This document shows, one piece after another, positions 36,514 through 46,890 of a DNA stretch of 61,924 nucleotides. The notes beneath the pieces are model-generated. The model ran no database searches. It had not been told where the DNA came from and was given only the letters and a program-made list of their open reading frames with translations. The position numbers and the translations under genes were made by a program. Location: positions 5,501-67,424 of the forward strand of contig JAENRP010000201.1 in NCBI GenBank assembly GCA_024741835.1. Direction: 5' to 3'. Each line of letters starts with the position of its first letter. The stretch's first letter is position 1. The DNA comes from Diplocarpon mali (Eukaryota; Ascomycota; Leotiomycetes; Helotiales; Drepanopezizaceae).

Positions 36514-38673
36514 ATGAAGCAAACGTCTGCAGCAACGTGCACCAATATGGAGACAGTCGTAGCTTCTTGCATCCAATGCAAGTCGGAACTGGGTCGCTTT
36601 TGGAACTCCTGGAATGGCATAGGCAATACCTATCACCGTCCAATCTATCCTCCGGTTTCAGTCAATGGACTCGAATCAACTGGCTTAATCTATAACGGAG
36701 CCGAAGATTCTGCTGTTGAGTACAGGTAGGAATCTGATATACAGTCCTACGCTTCTACTGCTAACTTTTCTAGCCAGCTCCAAGATATTGCATGTGAAAA
36801 ATGTCGCACAGTTGTAGGACTGCGGTGCGATAATGCACCCGCAGGACATTTACTTAAAAAGTAATTCCTCTTCAGAAGTAATTATACTATTCGTGATAAG
36901 GCTGTTGACGTCTTCATAGAAATCAGCTCATTATGCGCTTGACGAGTATGTCGGTTATCTCCATGCAGACTGGTCAAAAAGCAAAGATATTGGTCCTTAA
37001 GACTTTCCCTCTCAAGACCACTTCCGTAAAGAAGCACCTCGGAGCTAGAAGGGACTCTACATGTCGACCAGATAGTCATATCCCTTCCCCGGGGGTCGGA
37101 TCAATTCCTGCTGGCTCTCAATCCGTGGTTGCCAGGATCCCAGCAGCTGGGGCTCGATCCTTAGCCCCCCTCAATGTCCCTGTCGCCGATATCGTCAAGT
37201 TCAAGAACTGGGCTGAGGATGCTATCAGTACTCAACAAGCCGATATCGAGAGAATCTCAGGAACTGTCAATCGTATTGAGCGGGACATGCGATCGCTGAA
37301 GGATTTCATGCTTGAGATGCGCAATGAGCGCTCTTCAAATAAAGAAATTCCAACGATTTTGGACGAGAGGAACGTTCAAGCCCTACAAGGCGATCTTGAT
37401 TTGCTGCGTCAGCAAGTGGAACAGAAATCTGAAACTTTATTGCTTTCAAGTACCAATCTTCTTGAAAAAACTGAATTGATCTCCCAAGAAGTTGAGATCA
37501 TCGGTCGAAAAGCCTATGAAGTCGATGACCTGAGATCCCAATTGGAACTAATTAAGGGTCAAGTCGAGCACCAGGAGATAGCCAGAGCTATTGGGGTTCA
37601 TGTTACCGATCCATCGAGTGACGTTGGACAATTTCCCTTTTTAGGTTCAGCTAAGCGTAACCATGGCGGGTTTCGAAGTTCCCTCATAGAAAATGATCGG
37701 GACGCTTCGCCAAAGAGGAGGAAACTTGCCCTTAGCACTTCGGGAGATAAGAACTCCAATATGCCCCGTTATCCTGAGAAGACTCTTGACCACCAGCCAA
37801 CCTCAAAGCGGGATATCACTGAGCTCGTGTCATCAGAAGCTGACTCTACCTCACCTATCCGCGAGCAGAACAACAATCATGGTCAAGTCAGCCAATCGAT
37901 GCAGGCCGAAAGAGCTCCCTTACCAGTTCACAAGTCTCACAGTTCTATCATCGCGGCTAGATGTCAAAATGGCAACAGAGGGAAACCAGCTGTAATGAAA
38001 ACTCATGCAATCAAGGATGCGGCCACACCAGCACCACTACACACTTCTAGGCTTCAAGTCGTGGTTCCGTATTCTCCTGCGCTACCTATTCTATCTCTGC
38101 AGCAGAAAGGCAGATCTCGAGATACCAAGAATAGAACAGATGGACAGAAAATCAAGCGGTCTCTTCGGCTGAGTGGAAGAGCAAGAAAAGAATTTTTGGC
38201 GCCTGCCAGCCCCGTTATTCACGTCTCCGATGAAGGATACGCTCCAGCAAACGTCATGCGCTCAATCGAGAATTGCCTGTCCATCCCGGTGACACATAGT
38301 CGTGACTCAATTCTAAGCTCTCCTGTTTCACCGAGTTCCAATTCTGTCAATAAGGACACAGAGAAGGAGCGGGATTTTATGTGTGACTCGTTTGGCACAG
38401 GATATGACAATATTCAAGACCTTGACCGTGTTAGTCCCACCCACAATGCTTCTTGTGGTTTAACTGATATTTCTCTAGATTAATGCCGATTGTGATGAAT
38501 GTAGCAAGATTGACGAAGATTCTTCGCGAGAATATAAGTGTGAGAAGTGCAAGAAGTCCTATACCATAATCCAGCGCCTCGAATATGTTCGTGAACCTGA
38601 TCCAAAACTCATTCTAGAAAAAGAAACTAACAATTTCGAGCACCAAAAATACTCCAAATGTGGTACGCGTTAG
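36514..38673 (+). CDS. Mis18-domain centromere protein with long C-terminal region
   Basis: Predicted member of the Mis18 family, which primes centromeres for CENP-A loading. Exons 36514-36725, 36774-36860, 36920-38429 and 38479-38673 give about 667 aa. The first two exons encode a Yippee/Mis18 zinc fold: CIQCKSELG, a beta-rich stretch, then IACEKCRTVVGLRCDNAP and the helix HLLKKNQLIMR. The paired CxxC motifs are about 50 residues apart, as in Mis18. The third exon holds a Pro-rich linker and a predicted coiled coil (DIVKFKNWAEDAISTQQADIERI onward), then a long polar region with basic and Ser-rich patches. The last exon adds a second CxxC pair, CDECSKIDEDSSREYKCEKC. S. pombe Mis18 is about 190 aa, so this protein is much longer. 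The 3' end is the least certain part, since a GTACGC donor at 38663 could lead on to a frame ending at 38,906. Confidence 0.72.
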
Positions 38674-39528
38674 GCTTAAAAACGTTTTGATAAAACATCC
38701 TGATAAATGCAGTGAGCGCTGCAAACATTAGACCAGCTCTGGTGCTTATTTTGGTAGCAGTCTCTAAATTCAGGGAGAGATCTTGTATCCGACGCGCACA
38801 TCGTAGCACCAAAATCTACACGGGTCGCGAAAAGCTGTGCGCATGCAGCTTATCAGGGAGGTTTGACAGAAAGCTGGGAGTTAAGATCGAAGAAAAGGAC
38901 GTATAAGCATATCCAAAGCATTGATCCGTGCCACATAAAGGATGGTACTTATGAGTATCTTTTGGCCCTTATTCCCGCCGGAAACAGTGCTTCCCTCTGG
39001 TTATGACGCGTCATGTATCATTACATTGATTGGTCCGCAACAGCAAGTTCACGCAGACCGCCGAATCAAAATCCTAAAGCACTTACACAGTGACACAGAA
39101 AAGCCAAAACAGTGTTCTAGACTCGGAGTGTTCCCCGACTCGCTTTATACGCAGTATGCGGCTTCTGTGGATCGAATAAAGTGTCTCTATATTCCAAATT
39201 CCGAAGTTTAGCTTCGGTCTGGCGCTATTATGGACATTGTGAGGTTAGGCAGAGTCGAGGGCGTGGTGGAGAGTAGAGTCGGATCTGACAGTGGAAAATC
39301 TGCATGAGAAGGTTTTCGAGAGCTTCAGGGTAGTTTTGGTGTGCCACTGGATTACGCAGTATGTTCATGAAAAATCTGGGTATCATTTATGATAGCATTT
39401 AGACTCATTTCTCGGGCATTTTGAGTTCCTGACAGGCCTTTCAGCGAGCGAGTAGGTGATCAGAGACAGCCTTTTGTACAAGTATCATAACAATCTAAGG
39501 CGAGTCTATTTCAAAATCCTTCATCAGC
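38674..39528. other. intergenic region, possible 3' extension of Mis18-domain gene
   Basis: About 850 bp between two convergent genes. The plus strand has a frame to 38,906 that could be a further exon if splicing occurs at 38663-38712. Another frame at 38,942-39,211 has no domain signal. Confidence 0.4.
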
Positions 39529-41298
39529 TCATGGAAGCATAACCTTTCCAGCCAGTCCAGCCAGTCGCCTAAGCCCGCCGAAACATATCTCTGCCTTTTT
39601 TCTACCTTCGGCATCCTCTACATCCACCATCCACCTCCTCAGGTTTCCTCCGACTGGCCCTCGCAGCCTCTGTACTTCCTCGACTTCCTTAATCTCTTGG
39701 TCAACCTCTTTCATGAAGATGCTGTCTTCTCCATGGCTCCTTTTCGCTTCCTCCCATACCAGAATCATAATGGCATGGAAAGCATTGATCAAATCAACAT
39801 CTTGCACGGCTTTCGAGATGTCCTCTCTTGCTTGCAATGCTTCCAGTGATGGAAGTGAGCTATTCTGTCTTATATCCTGGAGCAGCTCATTTGGTGAGAG
39901 TGATGCGATGTGCTTGAGAAGCTTGGCAATGGTGAGTAATCGGACGACTCGCACCGGGTGGTGAGGTTGCGGATATGTGAAGACGTCGCAGTTCAGAAAG
40001 AGTGCTAGTATGGTGATCAGAGCAAAGATGAAAGACTGCGCATCGACAAATTTAAGGTAAAGTTCATGCATGATGTCAGGATAAGGAGACAACGCATATA
40101 TATTGACGTCGGTCAACGGATCGCAGAATGAAGCCGCATTAATAATCATGGGCAATTGGCATTGTTTTTGGGCTTCAAAGAGATTTTTGCTCTCCTCCAA
40201 TAGTGATGATGCCTTCCGTAAGTTATGTAAGTACTGAGAGACAGGGGGGGATGATTGAAGAGTAGTTGCAAGATATCGGGCTCTCATTAGGAGTTGCTTC
40301 CGCGCACAGAGTAAATCCATTCTCTTGTCGTAATCTTCTTCCCCGAGTTGGTAGGATAGGAAGGACTCGTAGACATTCTCATTTCTTTCGCACTTTTCGC
40401 ATTTACAGATGAAGAAGTAGCGTTCCTTTAGTCTTGATTTTCTCGATACGATATCCTCGGTAGGGTCGATATAAGAGATGAATATCTGCTCGTCTGTCTT
40501 GATAGGCCGCAAAGCTCGAAGAGAGATGTTGCGAGAATCAAAGACAATGAAGGCGTTAGGGTTGCAGGAGTGGTTAGCAAGAGCCAGAGTTGGCGAGAAA
40601 CACAGCCCAACAGGCGTGTTATCTGGTAAGGTGATGCGAAAGGCGTTCGTTGACATCTTATTCTTATTGTCAGCAGATCCCATCACTGCAGAAAAAGTCT
40701 GGAAAAGATCAGAACTCACAACACAGAGCCATCTCACAGCCTCTTCCATTCGCTCTGCTCCAAAATTAGTGAACTCAATCCCAGCTCTGGCCTGCAGCAA
40801 AATCTCCTCCCACTTCCTATCTCTTTGCAGCTCCCCAATATGACTCTCCAGAGCCTTCCAATCCCCATCCTCATCGCTATCCAGAGTCTCTTTCTTCCTT
40901 AGTAACATCACAATCAAGGATCTGACAGCCGTAGGCGGTACATCCGGCAGCTTCTTCAAAATCCCACACTCCCGGCTGTGAATTTGCCGCCAATGCCGGT
41001 TTTGACACGCTTTCTGGCAATAATATGGAGTCTTACATGCGCTGCAGCGCTTCATAGTCTGAGCTTCCTGTATACAGAACGAACAAACTCTGGAGAGACT
41101 GTTATTTTCCACCAGGAGGAGGTTAGGCATGTGCAATTTCAGAATAAGAGAGCCGGGTGAAAACGGCGATAAAGCCGCAAGGCCGGATCCATACTGTGTT
41201 TCAACTCGGCGTGTGTAGTTTCTATCGAGATTTTTGCGTGTTGGGAGAGCTGACAGATCCCCCTGATCGGCTTCGGTAAGAGACTTCGATTTGAGCAT
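39529..41298 (-). CDS. SET-MYND domain protein (SMYD/Set5-like)
   Basis: Putative lysine methyltransferase of the SMYD class, apparently a single 589-aa exon. The SET domain is split by a MYND zinc finger with the full ligand set: C72, C75, C85, C88, C94, C98, H107 and C111 (CSFC, CSAC, YYCQKACQ, HSREC). The N-terminal SET part is the RVETQYGSGLAALSPFSPGSLI block. The catalytic half has the hallmark NHSCNPNA near residue 243, then RALRPIKTDEQIFISYID and the post-SET cysteines FICKCEKC. A helical C-terminal domain of about 230 residues follows. All cofactor-binding motifs are intact, so activity is likely, but the substrate (histone or other) cannot be read from the sequence. The start is the only ATG before conserved sequence. 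A small extra intron around residue 195 cannot be excluded. Confidence 0.88.
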   Translation of the reverse strand: MLKSKSLTEADQGDLSALPTRKNLDRNYTRRVETQYGSGLAALSPFSPGSLILKLHMPNLLLVENNSLSRVCSFCIQEAQTMKRCSACKTPYYCQKACQNRHWRQIHSRECGILKKLPDVPPTAVRSLIVMLLRKKETLDSDEDGDWKALESHIGELQRDRKWEEILLQARAGIEFTNFGAERMEEAVRWLCVVSSDLFQTFSAVMGSADNKNKMSTNAFRITLPDNTPVGLCFSPTLALANHSCNPNAFIVFDSRNISLRALRPIKTDEQIFISYIDPTEDIVSRKSRLKERYFFICKCEKCERNENVYESFLSYQLGEEDYDKRMDLLCARKQLLMRARYLATTLQSSPPVSQYLHNLRKASSLLEESKNLFEAQKQCQLPMIINAASFCDPLTDVNIYALSPYPDIMHELYLKFVDAQSFIFALITILALFLNCDVFTYPQPHHPVRVVRLLTIAKLLKHIASLSPNELLQDIRQNSSLPSLEALQAREDISKAVQDVDLINAFHAIMILVWEEAKRSHGEDSIFMKEVDQEIKEVEEVQRLRGPVGGNLRRWMVDVEDAEGRKKAEICFGGLRRLAGLAGKVMLP

Positions 41299-42225
41299 TA
41301 TTCACGCTGCCTAGATGATTGTAGTTGCTGCGTTCGGCGTGTATTCTCCCGTACTATACTCAGGATCTTGATATTTTTCGGCCAAGCGAGCGGCCATAGG
41401 GAAGGCTGGCCAGACTGGGGATCAAAATTGATTCAGAACTCAAGGGGTAGAACCATGTGACTTAGAAGTTACTCTAAAGCTGTATTCTCGACCTTTTGGT
41501 AAAATGCAATTTGATAACTTTGGGCAAGCGACGATCATTCTATAGCGGGTAGAGTAGTAATAATACTGGAGCTACCTGGTGGCAAACAATCAGGGGACGT
41601 ATACAGAGTCATGTGACACAGTGTATCGAGTCAGCTACCTCTCTTGGAAAACACGAAAACAGGCGGATTTGTCAGGAGTTTTATCGTCCCAGTTCATAAT
41701 GAGCTATATCGGTGCCTGTATAATGTAATTGTCAGTCCGCAGAGTTCATAATGACCAATTGAACGAAACTACAAATGTCTGTAGCAACAATTTCCCTCAT
41801 AGGATATTGCTCGGTATTTTTAATCCCCTCTTCGAAAATTCTTCGAAGTCCGCAGGCTCAAAATAAAGCAGGTAAGTGATTGGCCAACTAGATATAGCAT
41901 CGAGCTGGATGTGAGGAGGAATTATTTGCAATTTCAGTTGTGAAAGGGAGAATGAATATAGGAATGCTAGCGTTCGACACTAAATTATATTTCAACTACG
42001 GTGGCGGAAGCGTCAGACATTAAAGACCGATAGAGTAGATGTGAGGATCCTTCTATGACCTTGAACGAGGCCTGGTGGAAGCCGAAAATCTTTAATTTAC
42101 AAATTATTCATCCTGCCTGTTTGATTGACTCAACTCGCAGTAATTGGGTGTTGTAACATCATACAGTTCACTAGTACCGTCCCACATTAACACTTCTCAG
42201 ACGTCAACACAGTTCGCCCATCTCG
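41299..42225. other. intergenic region, nothing recognised
   Basis: About 930 bp with the SET-MYND promoter and the 3' end of the zinc-ribbon gene. No frame, repeat or RNA gene is supported. Confidence 0.45.
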
Positions 42226-45200
42226 TCACCACTTGCTACCACCTCCACCATGACCACCAGCAGCAGACTCGTTCCACCCACCTGCCCTACCTCCATCTGT
42301 GCCGCCACCCACACTGCTTGTTTTAATATCGTACCACCCACCATCGCCTCCACTGTACGCAGCTCCCCCATCCTCGAATCTGTACCGCTGATTTTGCAAT
42401 TCAGATGGATCTGAAGGAGTATTCCAAAATGTAACATGTCTCGATTCTGCCTCCGCCTGCCTCTCCAGCTCGGTCAAGTTTGAGACCGACACCTCAGAAT
42501 ATCTTGTTGGCCCTAGAATTTCAGTGAAGTTCGAATCCATGTAACGGTCATATCTGACATGGTCTCGCTCAATGGAAGGCTTCGGCGACAGAACGAGAGC
42601 CGGGTCATCTGATTCATCCCGTATATATGCAATCCGAGATTTTGAGCTCTTTCGGAGATGATTGCCTGGTATCTGCACATGCGGCATGTGAAGTATCTTA
42701 CGATCACGGGCATTACGACGTCTGCGAGCTGCTTCAGAACCAGAGCTTGGCGGGTACGGAGGCTGGTCTTGCCATTCGTCCACTTTGGAATGCGATCTAG
42801 GCGAAGGAGGTGTAGGAACACGCGGCAGGTTGTGATGAGCTGCGTGAATTATTAGCAAGTGGCCGAGATATCCCAGGAATGAATACAAACCTGAATGATG
42901 GCTTGCTTCTGGCTCGCTCAGATCCGAGCCTGTGTGTATTTCTCTACGATATCCATGGTATGAATTTTTGGCAATCAAGGGGACAGCAGCTGACTTCCGC
43001 TCAAACGAATGACTGGTCACAGAATCTGGACGGTAACCTTGGTATGACTTTGTGACAATTGACGGCACAAGTATAGAATCTGGCTCCGCTCGCGACCAAT
43101 CTTCGTAATAGTACTGGACTGCCTCTTCATCCGAGAACTGGCTGCCTTTGCGCGGGCTTAAAGTAGCTCGGTCGATATACTCTTGTCTTCGGCGTTCCGC
43201 CTCGTCGTCAACTTGCCTCTCTGGTCGATACTCGAATGTCTCCTTGACAATTCTGACCTCGTCCTGTCTTCTTGGGCTTACATTACGTGGCTCTTCCCAC
43301 AGACGTGGTGACTCGGGACGAGGTGTTCGTTCCCGTCGACGACGCTGTCTTGCCTGGGCCGAACGCTTGGAGATTATTGTTTTGAGGTCTTCAAGGCTGT
43401 TCTCGCGGCTCGGTCGTCCTCGCGCCGAGTCTCCTCGTTCTTCGGAGACAGGTCCTGTTGGAGGCAAATCTCGGCTGCGGATGCTATCGTTTCTAGAGCG
43501 AGACCTTCTAACCTGTTGTCCCCGCTCAAAGCTGTGTTCACTGTTATAAGGGTCCTGCGAATTCGGATGATGTATCTCGAAGCTATGATCTCTGGAGCGA
43601 ACGACTCTAATTGATGTTCCCCGCGCTTCGAAGCCGTGATGAATACTAGGGCGATATCCGGCGGCCACATCATGCATTTTAAAGCCGTGGCCTCTCGAAG
43701 GAAGACCTTGAGTTGGTGTATCACGTGCTTCAGATCTATGATGAATGCTAGGATGCCTGCGTCTCAAGCTTTCCGACTCTTCGACGCTATACGCTTTGCT
43801 CGATGGCGCTTTACCACGCATTCTCTCTGATCCAAAGTAGTGGCTAGGTGGCGAAGCCGCCCTCTCGTATACGTCCTCCTCAAAAGAGTGGATGGTTTTT
43901 TTTCTTGGATATGGATTTTCCTTGACTTGAAGACTGTCATGGCTCGGAATAATCTCGACATGTCTGTAATGCACGGAAGGTGTTCGAGTGCCGACTGCCT
44001 CCTGGAATATTTCACGGACTTTGACCGGAGCTGTTGAATTATGAGGTAAATCTTGTCGCACATGTCTGACGGTCGAGACCGACCGGGACCGGGGACGTGA
44101 GTACTGCCTACCCAAGGGTGACAACGGGCGCCGATAAAATTCTGGGCCCTCGGGACTTCTACTACGTGACCTTCCTCTGGGCTCTCGTTCATTTTCCGAG
44201 AATTTTTCCTCGTTAGTGGTGTAGTCCGCGGAAGGAACTCGCTTGGTTTTTGGCTGTACTAAGGATTAGAATGGCTTTCTAAAGCAGCAGTAATGCGGAA
44301 GTGGACCAACCTTCTTAGGTTTATTAGACTTCGGCTTTTTGGGGGGATCCGGCTGCGAGTTTTCAGAGCATTCATCCTCGTCACTTGATATATTAGCCTG
44401 CTTCTATCAACCCGTCAGCGGAGGTGCCACAGAAAATGTGTGGTCGAAACAACCTTTTTCGACTTCCCTCCTTTCTTTTTGGTTCTCTTCATATTCGTCC
44501 TTTTCTTGTCCTTCTTTTCGCTCTCCTTCATGGTACTGGATTCACTGGCAGAGCAGGTAGAGCTGGCATCTCTCTGGCATTTTCTGCAAAAAGCAGGGGT
44601 AGGCATTTCTCCTGTCTTAAGAGGGTTGTCGTGGTGAAATCTTCGAGATCTCAACCTTCCGCATTCGCCGCAAACATGCTTAGTGACTGCAATAGTCGCC
44701 TTTAACATAGCCTTCTCATTTGTATTCTCCTGTGCCTTCCCTTGTACCTTGTCATCTGGCCTCTCCTGCGTCTTGTTCTGAGCTCTTTCCTGTGAATCTT
44801 CACTCGATGCCGATGTAATCCTAGTGCGTTGCGGCTTGTAAAACTTGTTGAAATGCGCATCAGCGGCCTTGAGTAATTCATAATCTTTTTCTGTAGGGCT
44901 TGGTTGGACAAATAGTGGAGGAGGTTGATTAGTCTGCTGTGGGATATAATACTGTACCAGCGGTAGAGGCGGCGGACCAAATTGAGGAGGATACTGACCC
45001 ATTGGAGGCACCATGGCAGGGAACGGCTGCTGGGAAATAGGAGTAGAGTGTGCGAGGAATCTTTGCGATTGCACAACTGGAACACTTCCAGTAAGCTGCT
45101 TGCAAGCGGGTCTTTCTAGGGACTTCGATTGTTTACGGATAGTCGCATTTCTGGTTTTGAAGGCTTTAACCACGAGATCCTGCACTCCACTGGACTTAGG

Positions 45201-45436
45201 AGTCTTTTTTCGTGCCCACACAAGCTTGCCATTGACCTTTGTCAAGTATGGTGTTCCTGGTGCAAGGACGCACTCTTCATCGGACGAGCTAGAGTCCTCG
45301 CTTTCGCTCGCTGTGCGATTGAGTTTAAAACTAGAATATGCGTCAGCCTGCGTATCTGAAGTGCAGTTACGCGCATATAATGCAAGTTCGAGCAGGCTTG
45401 AGAATGAAGCTGGGATTGGGATTACATCGAGAGCAT
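42226..45436 (-). CDS. unknown Arg/Ser-rich protein with C4 zinc ribbon
   Basis: I do not recognise a named family. Five exons (45426-45436, 44454-45330, 44311-44397, 42891-44253, 42226-42839) join in frame to 983 aa, and every junction keeps phase. The first exon is 11 nt (ATG CTC TCG AT). The N-terminal region is acidic-Ser-rich, then Pro/Gln-rich (PPLPLVQYYIPQQTNQPPP). A four-cysteine ribbon follows: CGECGRLRSRRFHHDNP, then FCRKCQ about 30 residues from the first Cys. After a Lys-rich block come long SR/ER-type repeats (RGRSRSRSPEG, RSRSVSTVRH, GLPSRGHGF units with HHRSEARDT-like phrases) and a Gly-rich C-terminus. The composition suggests an intrinsically disordered nuclear protein, perhaps RNA- or chromatin-associated. 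That is inference. Repeated units of about 25 residues in the middle (SIHHxxEARxT) are visible. Confidence 0.75.
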
Positions 45437-46890
45437 CGTCTTGTTATCAGCATACGCTACCAGGATCAATTAGACTTCATTATTGTCGCTAATTGAGATT
45501 GTATCAATTTGGAAGAGAACAATAGAGAGTTGCGATAGTGTTTAATGTCTTGATCAAAATTGGTGTTTGTGAGCAATATGTCATATTATGGAGGCAGAAT
45601 TGGCAGAAGGGGCAGGATAGGCAGAATGGTTCGCCCTTACCAGTTTTTGCAGAAACAAAACAAACAAAGCTCACCATTCAAAGATAAGATAGGCGGTCAC
45701 AACCAGCCCACAAAAGTTGGTGTCCGATCAATATTAACAGTTCAGCGATCATATTCAGGCATTATCTCTCAAAGGTTCAGAAGAGGGGAAAGATCTTGAC
45801 GTGGAGAACAAGGGGTTTTTTTTTTCAGCTACAGAGACACGACCCAGCCAGCAGCATCAGCTCAAAATCAAATATCAATTCATGCACATGAATAGAAATT
45901 ACATAAATAACCGCAGGAGCTTTAAAGCTGTTCCTACTAACTTTTGTAGAGAAATGTCATATTTCTATTGCGACCTTAGGTGCATAGTAGTTCATTCTAA
46001 TGTCAACGAAATGATCTCGTCCTAGTCGCGATATTCAAGCTATGGAAAGATAACACAAAGCCGATTTCACGAAAAGGAACCAGTCATGAGTTCAAGATGA
46101 TAAATAAAATTCTTTAGTCATATTGCAAATATGTGGAACATCTTTAAACTCGAAAAAAAAATCAGAATATTCCAGTTCTGCGACAGGACTGTAAAAACGC
46201 CATGCATATTACACCAGCTGATTATTGGCAAGTAATAGTCAGTTGCGCATTGAGCAAGTGACTGATATAAAACCTTACTATTTGTGTATAGAATCTCTGC
46301 CTAATACGTGGGTGCCACGAAGTGAGGATATACTTGAGGACATTGCATTAAACCAAGGGGCTTAGAAGACAATTGATCACAGAATTTGGCATTTACGATG
46401 GATAAGGTACCAGATGCTTGTTGCTGTGAACCCCGGCGACTACTACCTTGGGCCGCGCTTCGGACTTTCCTCACCGCGCTTACGGTGCGTGGGATATTCG
46501 AAGTATTTGAGATGTGAGGGGTTTATACTTTAAGCTACCTAAGCTGCGTCGGGTCTACTGACAGCTCCGCATAAGGGCTGCGGGTTTCGATTATGAAGCT
46601 GTTATGACCAGTAAAGAGCGTTACTTAAAACGAAATCAAAGCGACGTTATCACGACTAGATCAGCCTAGCGTACAGAACATCAAGCCTGAGTATCGCGGT
46701 GAAGGAGGCAAACTGAAAGCTCTCACAGTATCAATACTGACGAATCAACAAGCATCATACCGAGACCCACTAGAAGCCAGGCCTTGTTTACGAGTACATT
46801 TCTACAGAGGCATGTTCTGACGTCCTGCCCGATAAAGAAGAATTGTGATGATACATACAGATCAGACGGCCACCCTATTTCCACATTGTA
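45437..46890. other. intergenic region, nothing recognised
   Basis: About 1.45 kb between the zinc-ribbon gene start and the 3' end of STT3. It is AT-rich in the middle with short A runs. Two small plus-strand frames near 45,560-46,025 lack any domain signal. Confidence 0.45.

Noticed and set aside
38942..39211. Plus-strand frame of 89 codons after the Mis18-domain gene
   Set aside because: No domain and no convincing splice connection. It may be 3' untranslated sequence.
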